Positions 16,523 to 23,682 of a stretch of DNA of 41,960 nt are shown here, piece by piece (within the stretch, counting starts at the first letter, position 1; every line of letters starts with the position of its first letter). The position numbers were made by a program, and so were the translations under genes. A model generated the notes under the pieces. That model was not told where the DNA came from, ran no database searches, and worked only from the letters and a program-made list of their open reading frames with translations. Source of the DNA: Paraburkholderia sp. BCC1885 (GTDB lineage Bacteria; Pseudomonadota; Gammaproteobacteria; Burkholderiales; Burkholderiaceae); NCBI RefSeq assembly GCF_900996235.1, contig NZ_CAAJGM010000218.1, positions 1 to 41,960 on the forward strand. Reading direction: 5' to 3'.

Positions 16523-18370
16523 ATGAGTATCAATGTTATTCAACTAATCCAATTCGCGCTGTCACACAGCGTGGTGCGGCAATTGTCCAGCCGCTTTGGC
16601 CTGCCGGGCGAGGCGACCGACAAGGTCATTAGCGCGGCCGCGCCGGCTGTGGTTGCCGCAATGATGCATAAGGGCGCCACGCTGGAAGGCGCACGCTCGC
16701 TGTTCGCGACGATCATGGCGCCGGAAGTCAACTCGCACATTACCGAACAACTGCCGCAACTGCTCAGCACCACCGGTGGCTTGAGCCAGCTCGAAGGCGC
16801 CGGCCGGCAATTGCTGGCGCGCGTGACGGATCACCGCGTCGACGGGCTGAGCGATACGATTACCGCGCAAACCGGCGTGCCGTCGGTGTCGACGCATGCA
16901 CTGACGGGCATTGTCAGCGCCACCGTGTTCGGCGTGCTGAAGCGCCATTTCCTCGAAGGGCAAGGCGGCGTCGGACAACTGCCGACCCTGCTTGGCCACC
17001 AGTTGCCGAATATCGCTCCGTACCTGAATGACGGCCTGCTGTCGGCGCTGGGTCTCGGCAGCGTCGCCGCGTTCATGGGCAATGTGCTGGCGCAACTGAA
17101 AGCGGTTTCGGCGCATATCGACCATCCGGTTGCGCCGGCCGTGCCGGTCGCGCCGGCCGCATCGCCTGCGCAACCGGCTCAAGCCGCCCAGCCTGCGCCG
17201 CGCGTGCCGGTCGACGCGGTGCTGCGCGACGAACCGCGTTCCCGCGCGTGGCTGTGGTGGCTGCTCGCCGCGATTGCGGCGGTGCTCGCGTTCCTGTTCC
17301 TGCGCGGCTGCAACCATGAGCAGACCGCCGAAGTCGCGGCTCCGGCCCCGCAGGAAGCATCGGCGCCTGTGGTCGCCGCTTCCGCGCCGGTCGTGGCGGC
17401 AAGCGACGCCGCGGCTTCAGCCCCGGCTGCCTCGGATACCGCTGCTTCGGCCCCGGCGGCTTCAGCTCCGGCTGCTTCGGACACGGCTGCTTCGGACACG
17501 GCTGCGTCGGCTGCTGCCGCAAGCGCCGGTCAGGCGCAACAGCCGGCCGCCGCTCCGGCACCCACGAAAGACAGCCAGTTGACCTTCAAGGTCGATCACG
17601 AAGGTAAGCCGGCGCTGACCGCAACGGTTGGCAGCGAGGCTGAAAAAGCCGCCTTGCTCGACGCATTGACGAAGAAGTTCGGTGCCGACCACTTCAGCGC
17701 GGACATCACTGTCGATGCGAACACGAAGCCGTCCGACTGGCTCTCGCACCTTGATGGCCTGATGCCGCTGCTGGCCTTGCCGGGCGCGGAAGTGAAGGTC
17801 GACGGCACGCACGTCGAGCTGAGCGGTACCGCGGCAAATGCCAAACTCGGCTGGCTGGATCGCCTGAAGTCGCTGTTCGGCGCGTCGTACCAGATCGGCG
17901 CGTTCAACGTGGACCAGGCCGTGGCCGACGCGACGCAGACCTTCCGCAGCGCCATCAAGGGCCTGCTCGCGCCGGATAGCTCGTGCGCCGTGGCCGATGT
18001 CGTCAAGGTGCTGAACCTGCAGGTCATCAATTTTGCGAGCGCCAGCGCCAATGTGCCGGCAACGGCAGTCGAGGATCTGCACCAGTCGGCCCAGGTGCTG
18101 ATGGCCTGCGCGCACAACGGCAAGGCAGCGAAACTCGAAGTGGCCGGCTACTCGGACAACGTCGGCGGCGCCCAGGCGAATCTGCAACTGTCGAAGAAGC
18201 GCGCCGAAGCGGTTCGCGCGTTCCTCGTCAAGACCGGTGTGCCGGCTGACTCGCTGGTCGCGCAAGGCTATGGCGATGTGCGTCCGGTGGCGAGCAACGA
18301 CACGGCGAGCGGCCGCTTCGCGAACCGCCGCATCGAGTTCGTCGACGGCGAGCAAGCGCCGCAACAGTAA
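16523..18370 (+). CDS. Membrane-anchored DUF937/OmpA-domain fusion protein
   Basis: The product has 615 residues in four parts. Residues 1 to about 195 are a DUF937/YidB-like helical domain (HSVVRQLSSRFGLPGEATDK and onward). One membrane helix lies at about 242-260 (WLWWLLAAIAAVLAFLFL), flanked by Arg. An Ala/Ser/Asp/Pro linker with repeats of the type AASDTAAS spans about 270-348. Then come a BON-like region and a C-terminal OmpA peptidoglycan-binding domain (VAGYSDNVGGAQANLQLSKK, YGDVRPVASNDTASGRFANR). No signal peptide is seen, so the likely topology is cytoplasmic DUF937, one inner-membrane span, and a periplasmic OmpA domain gripping the wall. The start is ATG with AAGGAA 7 nt upstream. 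The function is unknown. Confidence 0.85.
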   Translation: MSINVIQLIQFALSHSVVRQLSSRFGLPGEATDKVISAAAPAVVAAMMHKGATLEGARSLFATIMAPEVNSHITEQLPQLLSTTGGLSQLEGAGRQLLARVTDHRVDGLSDTITAQTGVPSVSTHALTGIVSATVFGVLKRHFLEGQGGVGQLPTLLGHQLPNIAPYLNDGLLSALGLGSVAAFMGNVLAQLKAVSAHIDHPVAPAVPVAPAASPAQPAQAAQPAPRVPVDAVLRDEPRSRAWLWWLLAAIAAVLAFLFLRGCNHEQTAEVAAPAPQEASAPVVAASAPVVAASDAAASAPAASDTAASAPAASAPAASDTAASDTAASAAAASAGQAQQPAAAPAPTKDSQLTFKVDHEGKPALTATVGSEAEKAALLDALTKKFGADHFSADITVDANTKPSDWLSHLDGLMPLLALPGAEVKVDGTHVELSGTAANAKLGWLDRLKSLFGASYQIGAFNVDQAVADATQTFRSAIKGLLAPDSSCAVADVVKVLNLQVINFASASANVPATAVEDLHQSAQVLMACAHNGKAAKLEVAGYSDNVGGAQANLQLSKKRAEAVRAFLVKTGVPADSLVAQGYGDVRPVASNDTASGRFANRRIEFVDGEQAPQQ

Positions 18371-18414
18371 ACCGCACAGGTGAACACGGCGCGCACGGTC
18401 TGCGCGCCTGACTG

Positions 18415-18454
18415 TGAAACATGCCGCCCGGCGCAAGCCCGGCGGCATGTTTCA
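18415..18454. terminator. Bidirectional terminator between convergent OmpA-domain and lysR genes
   Basis: A 14-bp perfect outer stem (TGAAACATGCCGCC with its complement) closes over an inner GC-rich loop. T-rich sequence follows on the plus strand. The 3' arm includes the stop codon of the convergent lysR gene, so the structure probably serves both genes. Confidence 0.75.
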
Positions 18455-19405
18455 TTTGGACGGATCCAGCGGCGCCGCGCCGGTGATCCCGATATCAGGC
18501 CAGTGCATCAGATCGTCCCCGGTCTGCGTCCGCAATGTCTCGCGCGCCACGTCGAGCCACGCCCGCGCCGCGTGGGACAGATAGCCGTTGCGCCGCCAGC
18601 CGATCGCCATTTCCCACGGAATCTCAGGCGCGATTACCGGACGGCAGGTGAATTGCGTGGCATCGAGCCGTCGGCAGTAGGGTGCGGGCAACAGTGCAAT
18701 ACCGACGCCGGCCAGCACCAGCGCCGCCATGAAATCCCAGTGGCCGCTGCGTCCGACGATGGTCGGCGTGAAGCCGGCTGTGCGGCATGCGTTGAGGACC
18801 ACGTCGTTGAGGGCGAGGCTTTCGCCGTAGAACACGAACGGTTCGGCCGCGAGTTCGACGAGCGGCACCTGCTGCAACTCGTCCCAGCGCGAGCCGTGGC
18901 GTGCGACTAGCCAGAGTAACTGGTGCGTCATCGGCAACACCTCGATGTGCTCGGCGTCCACCGGTTGCAGCACGCCGCCCAATTCCAGCTCGCCGTTGAT
19001 CAGCGCCGCTTCGATGGCGCGCGAACCCTGTTCGAACAGCTTCAGTTCGATCTTCGGATGGCGCTGGCGAAACGCGGCAATCGCCGGTGTGAACAGCGAG
19101 CCGCCCATCGGTGGAATGCCGATGGCCAACTCGCCGCGTCCGAGCGTGTCGAGATCGTTGAGCTCGGCCTGCAGACGCGCATGCGCGGCGAGCACGTCCT
19201 GGCCGCGCTGATAAACGATGCGCCCGGCGTCGGTGAGAACCATCTGGCGGCCGTCGCGCAGCAACAGCGGCGAGCCGATCTCATCTTCCAGCGATTTCAC
19301 CATCTTGCTGATGGTCGGCTGGGTGACGAACATCTGCTCGGCGGCGGCAGTGAAGCTCTGCTGACGCACGACTTCGACGAAATAGCGGAGGGCACGAAGT
19401 TCCAC
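18452..19405 (-). CDS. LysR-family transcriptional regulator
   Basis: A 317-residue regulator. The N-terminal winged helix-turn-helix reads ELRALRYFVEVVRQQSFTAAAE with the recognition part VTQPTISKMVKSLEDEIG, and an effector-binding domain follows (GRGELAIGIPPMGGSLFTPA, LVLAGVGIALLPA). The effector is not predictable. The opening resembles the CidR/YwbI-type branch (E-LRALRYFVEV), which is a loose resemblance. The preferred start is GTG at 19403-19405 with CTGGAG 9 nt upstream. A TTG 14 codons upstream is open but has no better ribosome site. It converges with the OmpA-domain gene and diverges from a glycosyltransferase gene. Confidence 0.88.
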   Translation of the reverse strand: MELRALRYFVEVVRQQSFTAAAEQMFVTQPTISKMVKSLEDEIGSPLLLRDGRQMVLTDAGRIVYQRGQDVLAAHARLQAELNDLDTLGRGELAIGIPPMGGSLFTPAIAAFRQRHPKIELKLFEQGSRAIEAALINGELELGGVLQPVDAEHIEVLPMTHQLLWLVARHGSRWDELQQVPLVELAAEPFVFYGESLALNDVVLNACRTAGFTPTIVGRSGHWDFMAALVLAGVGIALLPAPYCRRLDATQFTCRPVIAPEIPWEMAIGWRRNGYLSHAARAWLDVARETLRTQTGDDLMHWPDIGITGAAPLDPSK

Positions 19406-19690
19406 GAGTCCAGGCTCCAGAATTCCAGGATGGAATGGTTTAAGCAAAGATAAGTCATTATATTTATGCCGTGGCGCAATCCATATACTCGCTTATGAAA
19501 AATCGTTTGGATTATTTCGCGCCATGTTTTGCCATTGCCGCAGTCCGCGCTTTCAAGATAAGCCCCGCAACGGCCATGCTATGATGAATTTCAGCTTTAG
19601 CCGTCTTTCAAGCCCGTATTTCAGGCCCGCATCGTTGGTCCGCGTCTCCAGTCCTTTTAGCCGCGCTTTTCCGGCTTTTGCGTATTTATC
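19406..19690. promoter_or_regulatory. AT-rich divergent region between lysR and a glycosyltransferase gene
   Basis: A nested inverted repeat spans 19472-19524. TGGCGC (19472-19477) pairs with GCGCCA (19519-19524), and AATCCA (19478-19483) pairs with TGGATT (19508-19513). LysR regulators usually bind such sites upstream of their own gene, so autoregulation is plausible but inferred. No gene is supported in this stretch. Confidence 0.4.
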
Positions 19691-20479
19691 ATGCTGCCCG
19701 TTTCGATCATCATTCCCTGCTATAACGCGGCTGCGACCCTCGCGCGCACGCTCGATAGCTGCGTGATCCAGCCGGAGGCCGCGCAGATCATCGTCGTGGA
19801 CGACGGTTCGAACGACGCCTCGTCCGACGTGGTGCGTCACTACGGCGAGCGCGACCGGCGCGTTGGTTTGCTGAGGATGCCCAACAATGGCGGCGCCGCG
19901 CGGGCGCGCAACTGGGGGGCGATGCACGCCACGCAACCCCTGCTGGCCTTCATCGACGCCGACGACGAGTATTTTCCCGGCGCACTCGCAGCCGCGAGCG
20001 ACTTTCTCGAGCAGCATCCCACCGAAGCCTCGATCCGGTTCGATGTCGAATACGCGGGTTTCCCGGCTGAACTCGTTGCCCATCCGCAATTCGCAGAGCA
20101 CGCCGCGACGCTGAGCAATACGGTGCCGAGCAGTCTGGTGATTCGCCGGCCGGTTTATGCGGCATTCGGCGGTTTTCCAATCGACGATTTCTTCCGGCTC
20201 CACGGCGGCGAAGACGGCGCGTTTTCCTGGGCGTTGAGCCAGTTGTTCGGCAACCCGCGCCTGCACGACGCCAAACGCGTGCGCATGCATTACCACCCGC
20301 GCATCCATGCCGAGCGCTATTTCCGCATCTGTTTCGGGATGCAGACGCCGAACCGGGCCGACGTCGAGGAAGTTTTCCGGCTGTCCGGCCTGTTTGTTGC
20401 GGCGGCGAGAACCAGTATGGAGCAATTGCGCACGTTGAATATGCCGAACCTGCCCGGCGGTGCCGTGGCGCCGACCTGA
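19691..20479 (+). CDS. Family 2 glycosyltransferase
   Basis: A 262-residue GT-A fold enzyme. It opens LPVSIIIPCYNAAATLARTLDS, has the nucleotide-sugar segment IIVVDDGSNDASS and NNGGAARARNWG, and the metal-binding motif in FIDADDEYFPGA. It is soluble with no membrane helices, so it probably decorates a cell-surface polysaccharide or a protein from the cytoplasmic side. Donor and acceptor are unknown. No other polysaccharide genes are adjacent, which is unusual for this family. No clear ribosome site precedes the ATG, and the leader is AT-rich. It lies directly upstream of the ahcY control region but is unrelated in function. Confidence 0.85.
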   Translation: MLPVSIIIPCYNAAATLARTLDSCVIQPEAAQIIVVDDGSNDASSDVVRHYGERDRRVGLLRMPNNGGAARARNWGAMHATQPLLAFIDADDEYFPGALAAASDFLEQHPTEASIRFDVEYAGFPAELVAHPQFAEHAATLSNTVPSSLVIRRPVYAAFGGFPIDDFFRLHGGEDGAFSWALSQLFGNPRLHDAKRVRMHYHPRIHAERYFRICFGMQTPNRADVEEVFRLSGLFVAAARTSMEQLRTLNMPNLPGGAVAPT

Positions 20480-20517
20480 GGCTCGCCCGGCCCCGTCACC
20501 CCGAGTTCATCTCGATT

Positions 20518-20526
20518 TGCTACAAT
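20518..20526 (+). promoter_or_regulatory. Extended -10 promoter for the riboswitch-ahcY transcript
   Basis: TGC directly before TACAAT (20521-20526) forms an extended -10 element. No good -35 is present. Transcription would begin near 20533, just before the riboswitch. Confidence 0.5.
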
Positions 20527-20536
20527 CGCCGTTCGT

Positions 20537-20668
20537 CTTCGAGGAGCGTTGCGACGGGTACCGCGAATCTGCATTCGCCGGCCGCCCGCCAGGCTCGGAG
20601 GCTTTCAATCGGACGGGCTGATTGCGCCAGGCGCTTTTCAGACCGCCGCATCGAACCGCGCTCACGTC
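20537..20668 (+). ncRNA. S-adenosylhomocysteine (SAH) riboswitch upstream of ahcY
   Basis: The three conserved blocks of the SAH aptamer appear in order: CGAGGAGCGTTGCGACGGG (20540-20558), CCCGCCAGGCTCGG (20585-20598) and ACCGCGCTCACGT near 20655-20667. CGACGGG pairs with CCCG, and the last block supplies the GCGCTC partner of GAGCG for the pseudoknot. SAH riboswitches are known before ahcY in betaproteobacteria, where ligand binding raises expression of the enzyme that removes SAH. The 3' boundary is approximate. The ahcY ribosome site begins about 23 nt after the last block, so control may act on translation. Confidence 0.88.
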
Positions 20669-20703
20669 AAATTTCTAGTCAATTTCTTAGAAAGGAGGGC
20701 GTG

Positions 20704-22125
20704 ATGAACGCCGCAGTTATCGATTCGAACACTTCCCAGGATTTCGTCGTTGCCGATCTGTCGCTTGCCGACTGGGGCCGCAAGGAACTGAACATCGCCG
20801 AGACCGAAATGCCTGGTCTCATGCAAACGCGCGAAGAGTACAAGACGAAGCAGCCGCTGAAGGGCGCGCGCGTGGCCGGCTCGCTGCACATGACCATTCA
20901 GACCGGCGTGCTGATCGAGACGCTCACCGCGCTCGGCGCCGACGTGCGTTGGGCCTCGTGCAACATCTTCTCGACGCAGGATCACGCCGCCGCGGCCATC
21001 GCCAAAGCCGGCACGCCGGTGTTCGCGTTCAAGGGCGAATCGCTCGACGAATACTGGGAATTCTCGCACCGCATTTTCGAATGGCCGAACGGCGAATTCG
21101 CCAACATGATCCTCGACGACGGCGGCGACGCCACGTTGCTGCTGATCCTCGGCGCGAAAGCCGAAAAGGACCGCTCGGTCATCGCCAAGCCGACCAACGA
21201 GGAAGAGGTCGCGCTGTACAAGTCGATCGCCGCGCACCTCGACGCCGATCCGAAGTGGTACTCCACGCGTCTGTCGCACATCAAGGGCGTGACGGAAGAA
21301 ACCACCACGGGCGTGCATCGTCTGTATCAGATGGAAAAGGAAGGGCGCCTGCCGTTCCCGGCCATCAACGTCAACGATTCGGTCACCAAGTCGAAGTTCG
21401 ACAACCTGTATGGCTGCCGTGAGTCGCTGGTCGACGGCATCAAGCGCGCCACCGACGTGATGATCGCCGGCAAGATCGCCGTGGTCGCGGGTTACGGCGA
21501 CGTGGGCAAGGGCTGCGCGCAATCGCTGCGCGGTCTGGGCGCAACCGTGTGGGTCACCGAAATCGATCCGATCTGCGCGCTGCAGGCGGCCATGGAAGGC
21601 TACCGCGTCGTAACGATGGAATACGCCGCCGACAAGGCCGACATCTTCGTGACGGCCACCGGCAACTTCCACGTGATCGGCCACGACCACCTGAAGGCGA
21701 TGCGCAACAACGCGATCGTCTGCAACATCGGTCACTTCGATTCGGAAATCGACATTGCCTCGACCCGTCAGTACCAGTGGGAAAACATCAAGCCGCAAGT
21801 CGACCACATCATTTTCCCCGACGGCAAGCGCGTCATCCTGCTGGCTGAAGGCCGCCTCGTGAACCTGGGTTGCGCCACCGGCCACCCGTCGTTCGTGATG
21901 TCGGCGTCGTTCACGAACCAGACGATCGCGCAGATCGAACTGTTCACCGAAGGCGCGAAGTACGAGAACAAGGTGTACGTGCTGCCGAAGCATCTGGACG
22001 AGAAGGTCGCACGCCTGCATCTGGCGCGCATCGGTGCGAATCTGACGGTGCTGTCGGACGAGCAGGCTGGCTACATCGGCGTCGACAAGAACGGTCCGTT
22101 CAAGCCGAACCATTACCGCTACTAA
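20704..22125 (+). CDS. ahcY: Adenosylhomocysteinase
   Basis: This 473-residue cytoplasmic enzyme splits S-adenosylhomocysteine into adenosine and homocysteine, relieving product inhibition of methyltransferases. The N-terminal substrate domain contains ETEMPGLMQTREEY and ASCNIFSTQDHAAAAI. The NAD-binding motif is VVAGYGDVGKGCAQSLRGLG, and the C-terminus is the conserved KPNHYRY. AAAGGAGG lies 5 nt before the ATG at 20704. A GTG one codon earlier is less likely. It is preceded by an SAH riboswitch and followed by a terminator, then by a small membrane protein gene and metF, which supplies the methyl donor for remethylating the homocysteine. Confidence 0.98.
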   Translation: MNAAVIDSNTSQDFVVADLSLADWGRKELNIAETEMPGLMQTREEYKTKQPLKGARVAGSLHMTIQTGVLIETLTALGADVRWASCNIFSTQDHAAAAIAKAGTPVFAFKGESLDEYWEFSHRIFEWPNGEFANMILDDGGDATLLLILGAKAEKDRSVIAKPTNEEEVALYKSIAAHLDADPKWYSTRLSHIKGVTEETTTGVHRLYQMEKEGRLPFPAINVNDSVTKSKFDNLYGCRESLVDGIKRATDVMIAGKIAVVAGYGDVGKGCAQSLRGLGATVWVTEIDPICALQAAMEGYRVVTMEYAADKADIFVTATGNFHVIGHDHLKAMRNNAIVCNIGHFDSEIDIASTRQYQWENIKPQVDHIIFPDGKRVILLAEGRLVNLGCATGHPSFVMSASFTNQTIAQIELFTEGAKYENKVYVLPKHLDEKVARLHLARIGANLTVLSDEQAGYIGVDKNGPFKPNHYRY

Positions 22126-22142
22126 GCCACGCTGCGGCAGGG

Positions 22143-22180
22143 ACAAAGGCGGCGCCGCCACGGCGACCCGCCTTTGTTTT
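22143..22180 (+). terminator. Rho-independent terminator after ahcY
   Basis: The stem ACAAAGGCGG (22143-22152) with CCGCCTTTGT (22168-22177) runs into a TTTT tract, starting 17 nt past the ahcY stop. Read-through to the downstream membrane-protein gene cannot be excluded. Confidence 0.8.
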
Positions 22181-22233
22181 ATCGCCGGCCTGTTCCGCTC
22201 AATTCCGGACTCTCAGCCAACAAGGAGCTTTAC

Positions 22234-22587
22234 ATGACCGTGCTGCTGACCTGGGTGATCAACGCGCTCGCGCTCCTGATCATCACCTACCTCGTGCCTT
22301 CGATCCACATCCGCAGCTTCGGCACCGCGCTGATCGTCGCGGTGGTGCTCGGCTTGATCAACGCCGTGCTGCGGCCGGTGCTGATCCTGCTCACGCTGCC
22401 GGTGACGATTCTCACGCTTGGCCTCTTCATTCTGGTCGTCAATGCACTGTGCTTCTGGCTGTGCGCGTCGCTGCTGAAGGGCTTCGAGGTGTCGGGTTTC
22501 TGGTCGGCGTTCTTCGGCTCGATTCTGTACAGCATCGTTTCCTGGCTGCTGTCCGCGCTCATCTTCGGCAATCGCAGTTTCGGCTGA
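22234..22587 (+). CDS. Four-helix membrane protein, phage-holin-4/YvlD-like family
   Basis: A 117-residue, strongly hydrophobic protein with four predicted membrane helices at about residues 3-22, 30-48, 53-75 and 86-108. The motif GLINAVLRPVLILLTLPVTI is characteristic of the mycobacterial-type 4-TM holin superfamily (YvlD/DUF360-like). These are chromosomal proteins of unknown function, and the phage holin label is by homology only. AAGGAG lies 6 nt before the ATG at 22234; a longer frame begins inside the ahcY terminator and is rejected. It sits between ahcY and metF, which suggests a link to one-carbon or methyl-cycle physiology, but this is inference from position. Confidence 0.85.
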   Translation: MTVLLTWVINALALLIITYLVPSIHIRSFGTALIVAVVLGLINAVLRPVLILLTLPVTILTLGLFILVVNALCFWLCASLLKGFEVSGFWSAFFGSILYSIVSWLLSALIFGNRSFG

Positions 22588-22620
22588 CGTGGGCTTCTTT
22601 TTTAGAAAGGCGATCGGGTC

Positions 22621-23451
22621 ATGAATGCGCTCGAACTTTCATTTGAATTTTTCCCGCCCAAGACGGCGGACGGCGTCGAGAAGCTGCGCGCCACGCGTGC
22701 GCAACTCGCCCCGCTGAAGCCGAAATTCGTTTCGGTGACTTTCGGCGCGGGCGGCTCGACGCAGCGCGGCACGCTCGATACCGTCGTCGATATGGCGAAG
22801 GACGGGCTGCAGGCGGCGCCGCATCTGTCGTGCATCGGTTCGTCGAAGGAAAGCCTGCGGGCGATTCTCAACGAGTACCGCGCGCATGGCATCCGCCATA
22901 TCGTCGCTCTGCGCGGCGATCTGCCGTCCGGCATGGGCGAAGTGGGCGAGCTGCGTTACGCGTCGGAACTGGTGAGCTTTATTCGCGCCGAGTTCGGCGA
23001 CTGGTTCTGGATCGAAGTGGCCGGCTATCCGGAATACCATCCGCAGTCGCGTTCGCCGCGTCAGGATCTGGAGAACTTCGCCCGCAAGGTGAAGGCCGGC
23101 GCCAATTCGGCGATCACGCAATACTTCTTCAACGCGGATGCGTATTTCCGTTTCGTCGACGACGCACGCAAGCTCGGCGTCGAGGTGCCGATCGTGCCCG
23201 GCATCATGCCGATCACGAACTTCTCGCAGCTGATGCGTTTCTCCGAGATGTGCGGCGCGGAAGTGCCACGCTGGGTGGCGCGCCGGCTCGAAAGCTACGG
23301 CGACGACCGCGAAGCAATTCGCGCCTTCGGGCTGGATGTGGTCACGGACCTGTGCCGGCGTCTCACCGATGCGGGCGTGCCGGGGCTGCATTTCTACACG
23401 CTCAACAATGCGGCGGCCACGAGAGCCATTTGCGACCGCTTGGGCGCATAA
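22621..23451 (+). CDS. metF: 5,10-methylenetetrahydrofolate reductase
   Basis: A 276-residue FAD-dependent TIM-barrel enzyme reducing 5,10-methylene-THF to 5-methyl-THF for methionine synthesis. Conserved segments are LSFEFFPPKTADGVEKL with the catalytic Glu, FVSVTFGAGGSTQ, HLSCIGSSKE, IVALRGDLPSG, the substrate-binding GANSAITQYFFN and VPIVPGIMPI, and C-terminal GLHFYTLNN. The length is standard for the bacterial form. It starts 33 nt after the small membrane gene, with AAAGG upstream, so the two are probably co-transcribed. Its product feeds methionine synthase, which uses the homocysteine made by AhcY. Confidence 0.97.
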   Translation: MNALELSFEFFPPKTADGVEKLRATRAQLAPLKPKFVSVTFGAGGSTQRGTLDTVVDMAKDGLQAAPHLSCIGSSKESLRAILNEYRAHGIRHIVALRGDLPSGMGEVGELRYASELVSFIRAEFGDWFWIEVAGYPEYHPQSRSPRQDLENFARKVKAGANSAITQYFFNADAYFRFVDDARKLGVEVPIVPGIMPITNFSQLMRFSEMCGAEVPRWVARRLESYGDDREAIRAFGLDVVTDLCRRLTDAGVPGLHFYTLNNAAATRAICDRLGA

Positions 23452-23610
23452 GCATCAAAGCCCGCGCGGCCGGCTGCGCGGCTCTCCTTTCTGGTCTGCG
23501 GACTAAGCCCTTGGGCGCCGGCGCCCGAATACCTGTCATCCGGACACTGACGGACTTCGACTTCTGCCTCACAGCCGCTTCCGATCACGACCACAAGGAA
23601 TTTCCTCCGC

Positions 23611-23640
23611 TTGTTGCTGCGCGCTATGCTCAAGTAATAT
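23611..23640 (+). promoter_or_regulatory. Sigma-70-type promoter for the peptide transporter operon
   Basis: TTGTTG (23611-23616), an 18-nt spacer and TAATAT (23635-23640) lie about 36 nt before the ribosome site region of the binding-protein gene. Just upstream are an 11-bp palindrome AGGAATTTCCT and, at 23513-23526, the perfect palindrome GGGCGCCGGCGCCC, which could terminate metF or bind a regulator. Confidence 0.45.
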
Positions 23641-23682
23641 CGCGCTACGCTGGTGTAAGCCGGCATTGAACCTGGAGGAAAC

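Noticed and set aside
17400..17530. Repetitive segment in the OmpA-domain gene that could be taken for a tandem repeat array or CRISPR-like structure
   Set aside because: The units encode an in-frame Ala/Ser/Asp linker, with no constant-length spacers.
19406..19447. TTG start giving a 331-residue LysR protein
   Set aside because: The GTG at 19403-19405 has a GGAG at usable spacing and matches the usual family N-terminus. The extra 14 residues look like leader sequence.
22234..22587. Interpretation of the small membrane protein as a phage holin or prophage remnant
   Set aside because: No other phage genes are nearby. The family includes many chromosomal proteins, and the context is core metabolism.
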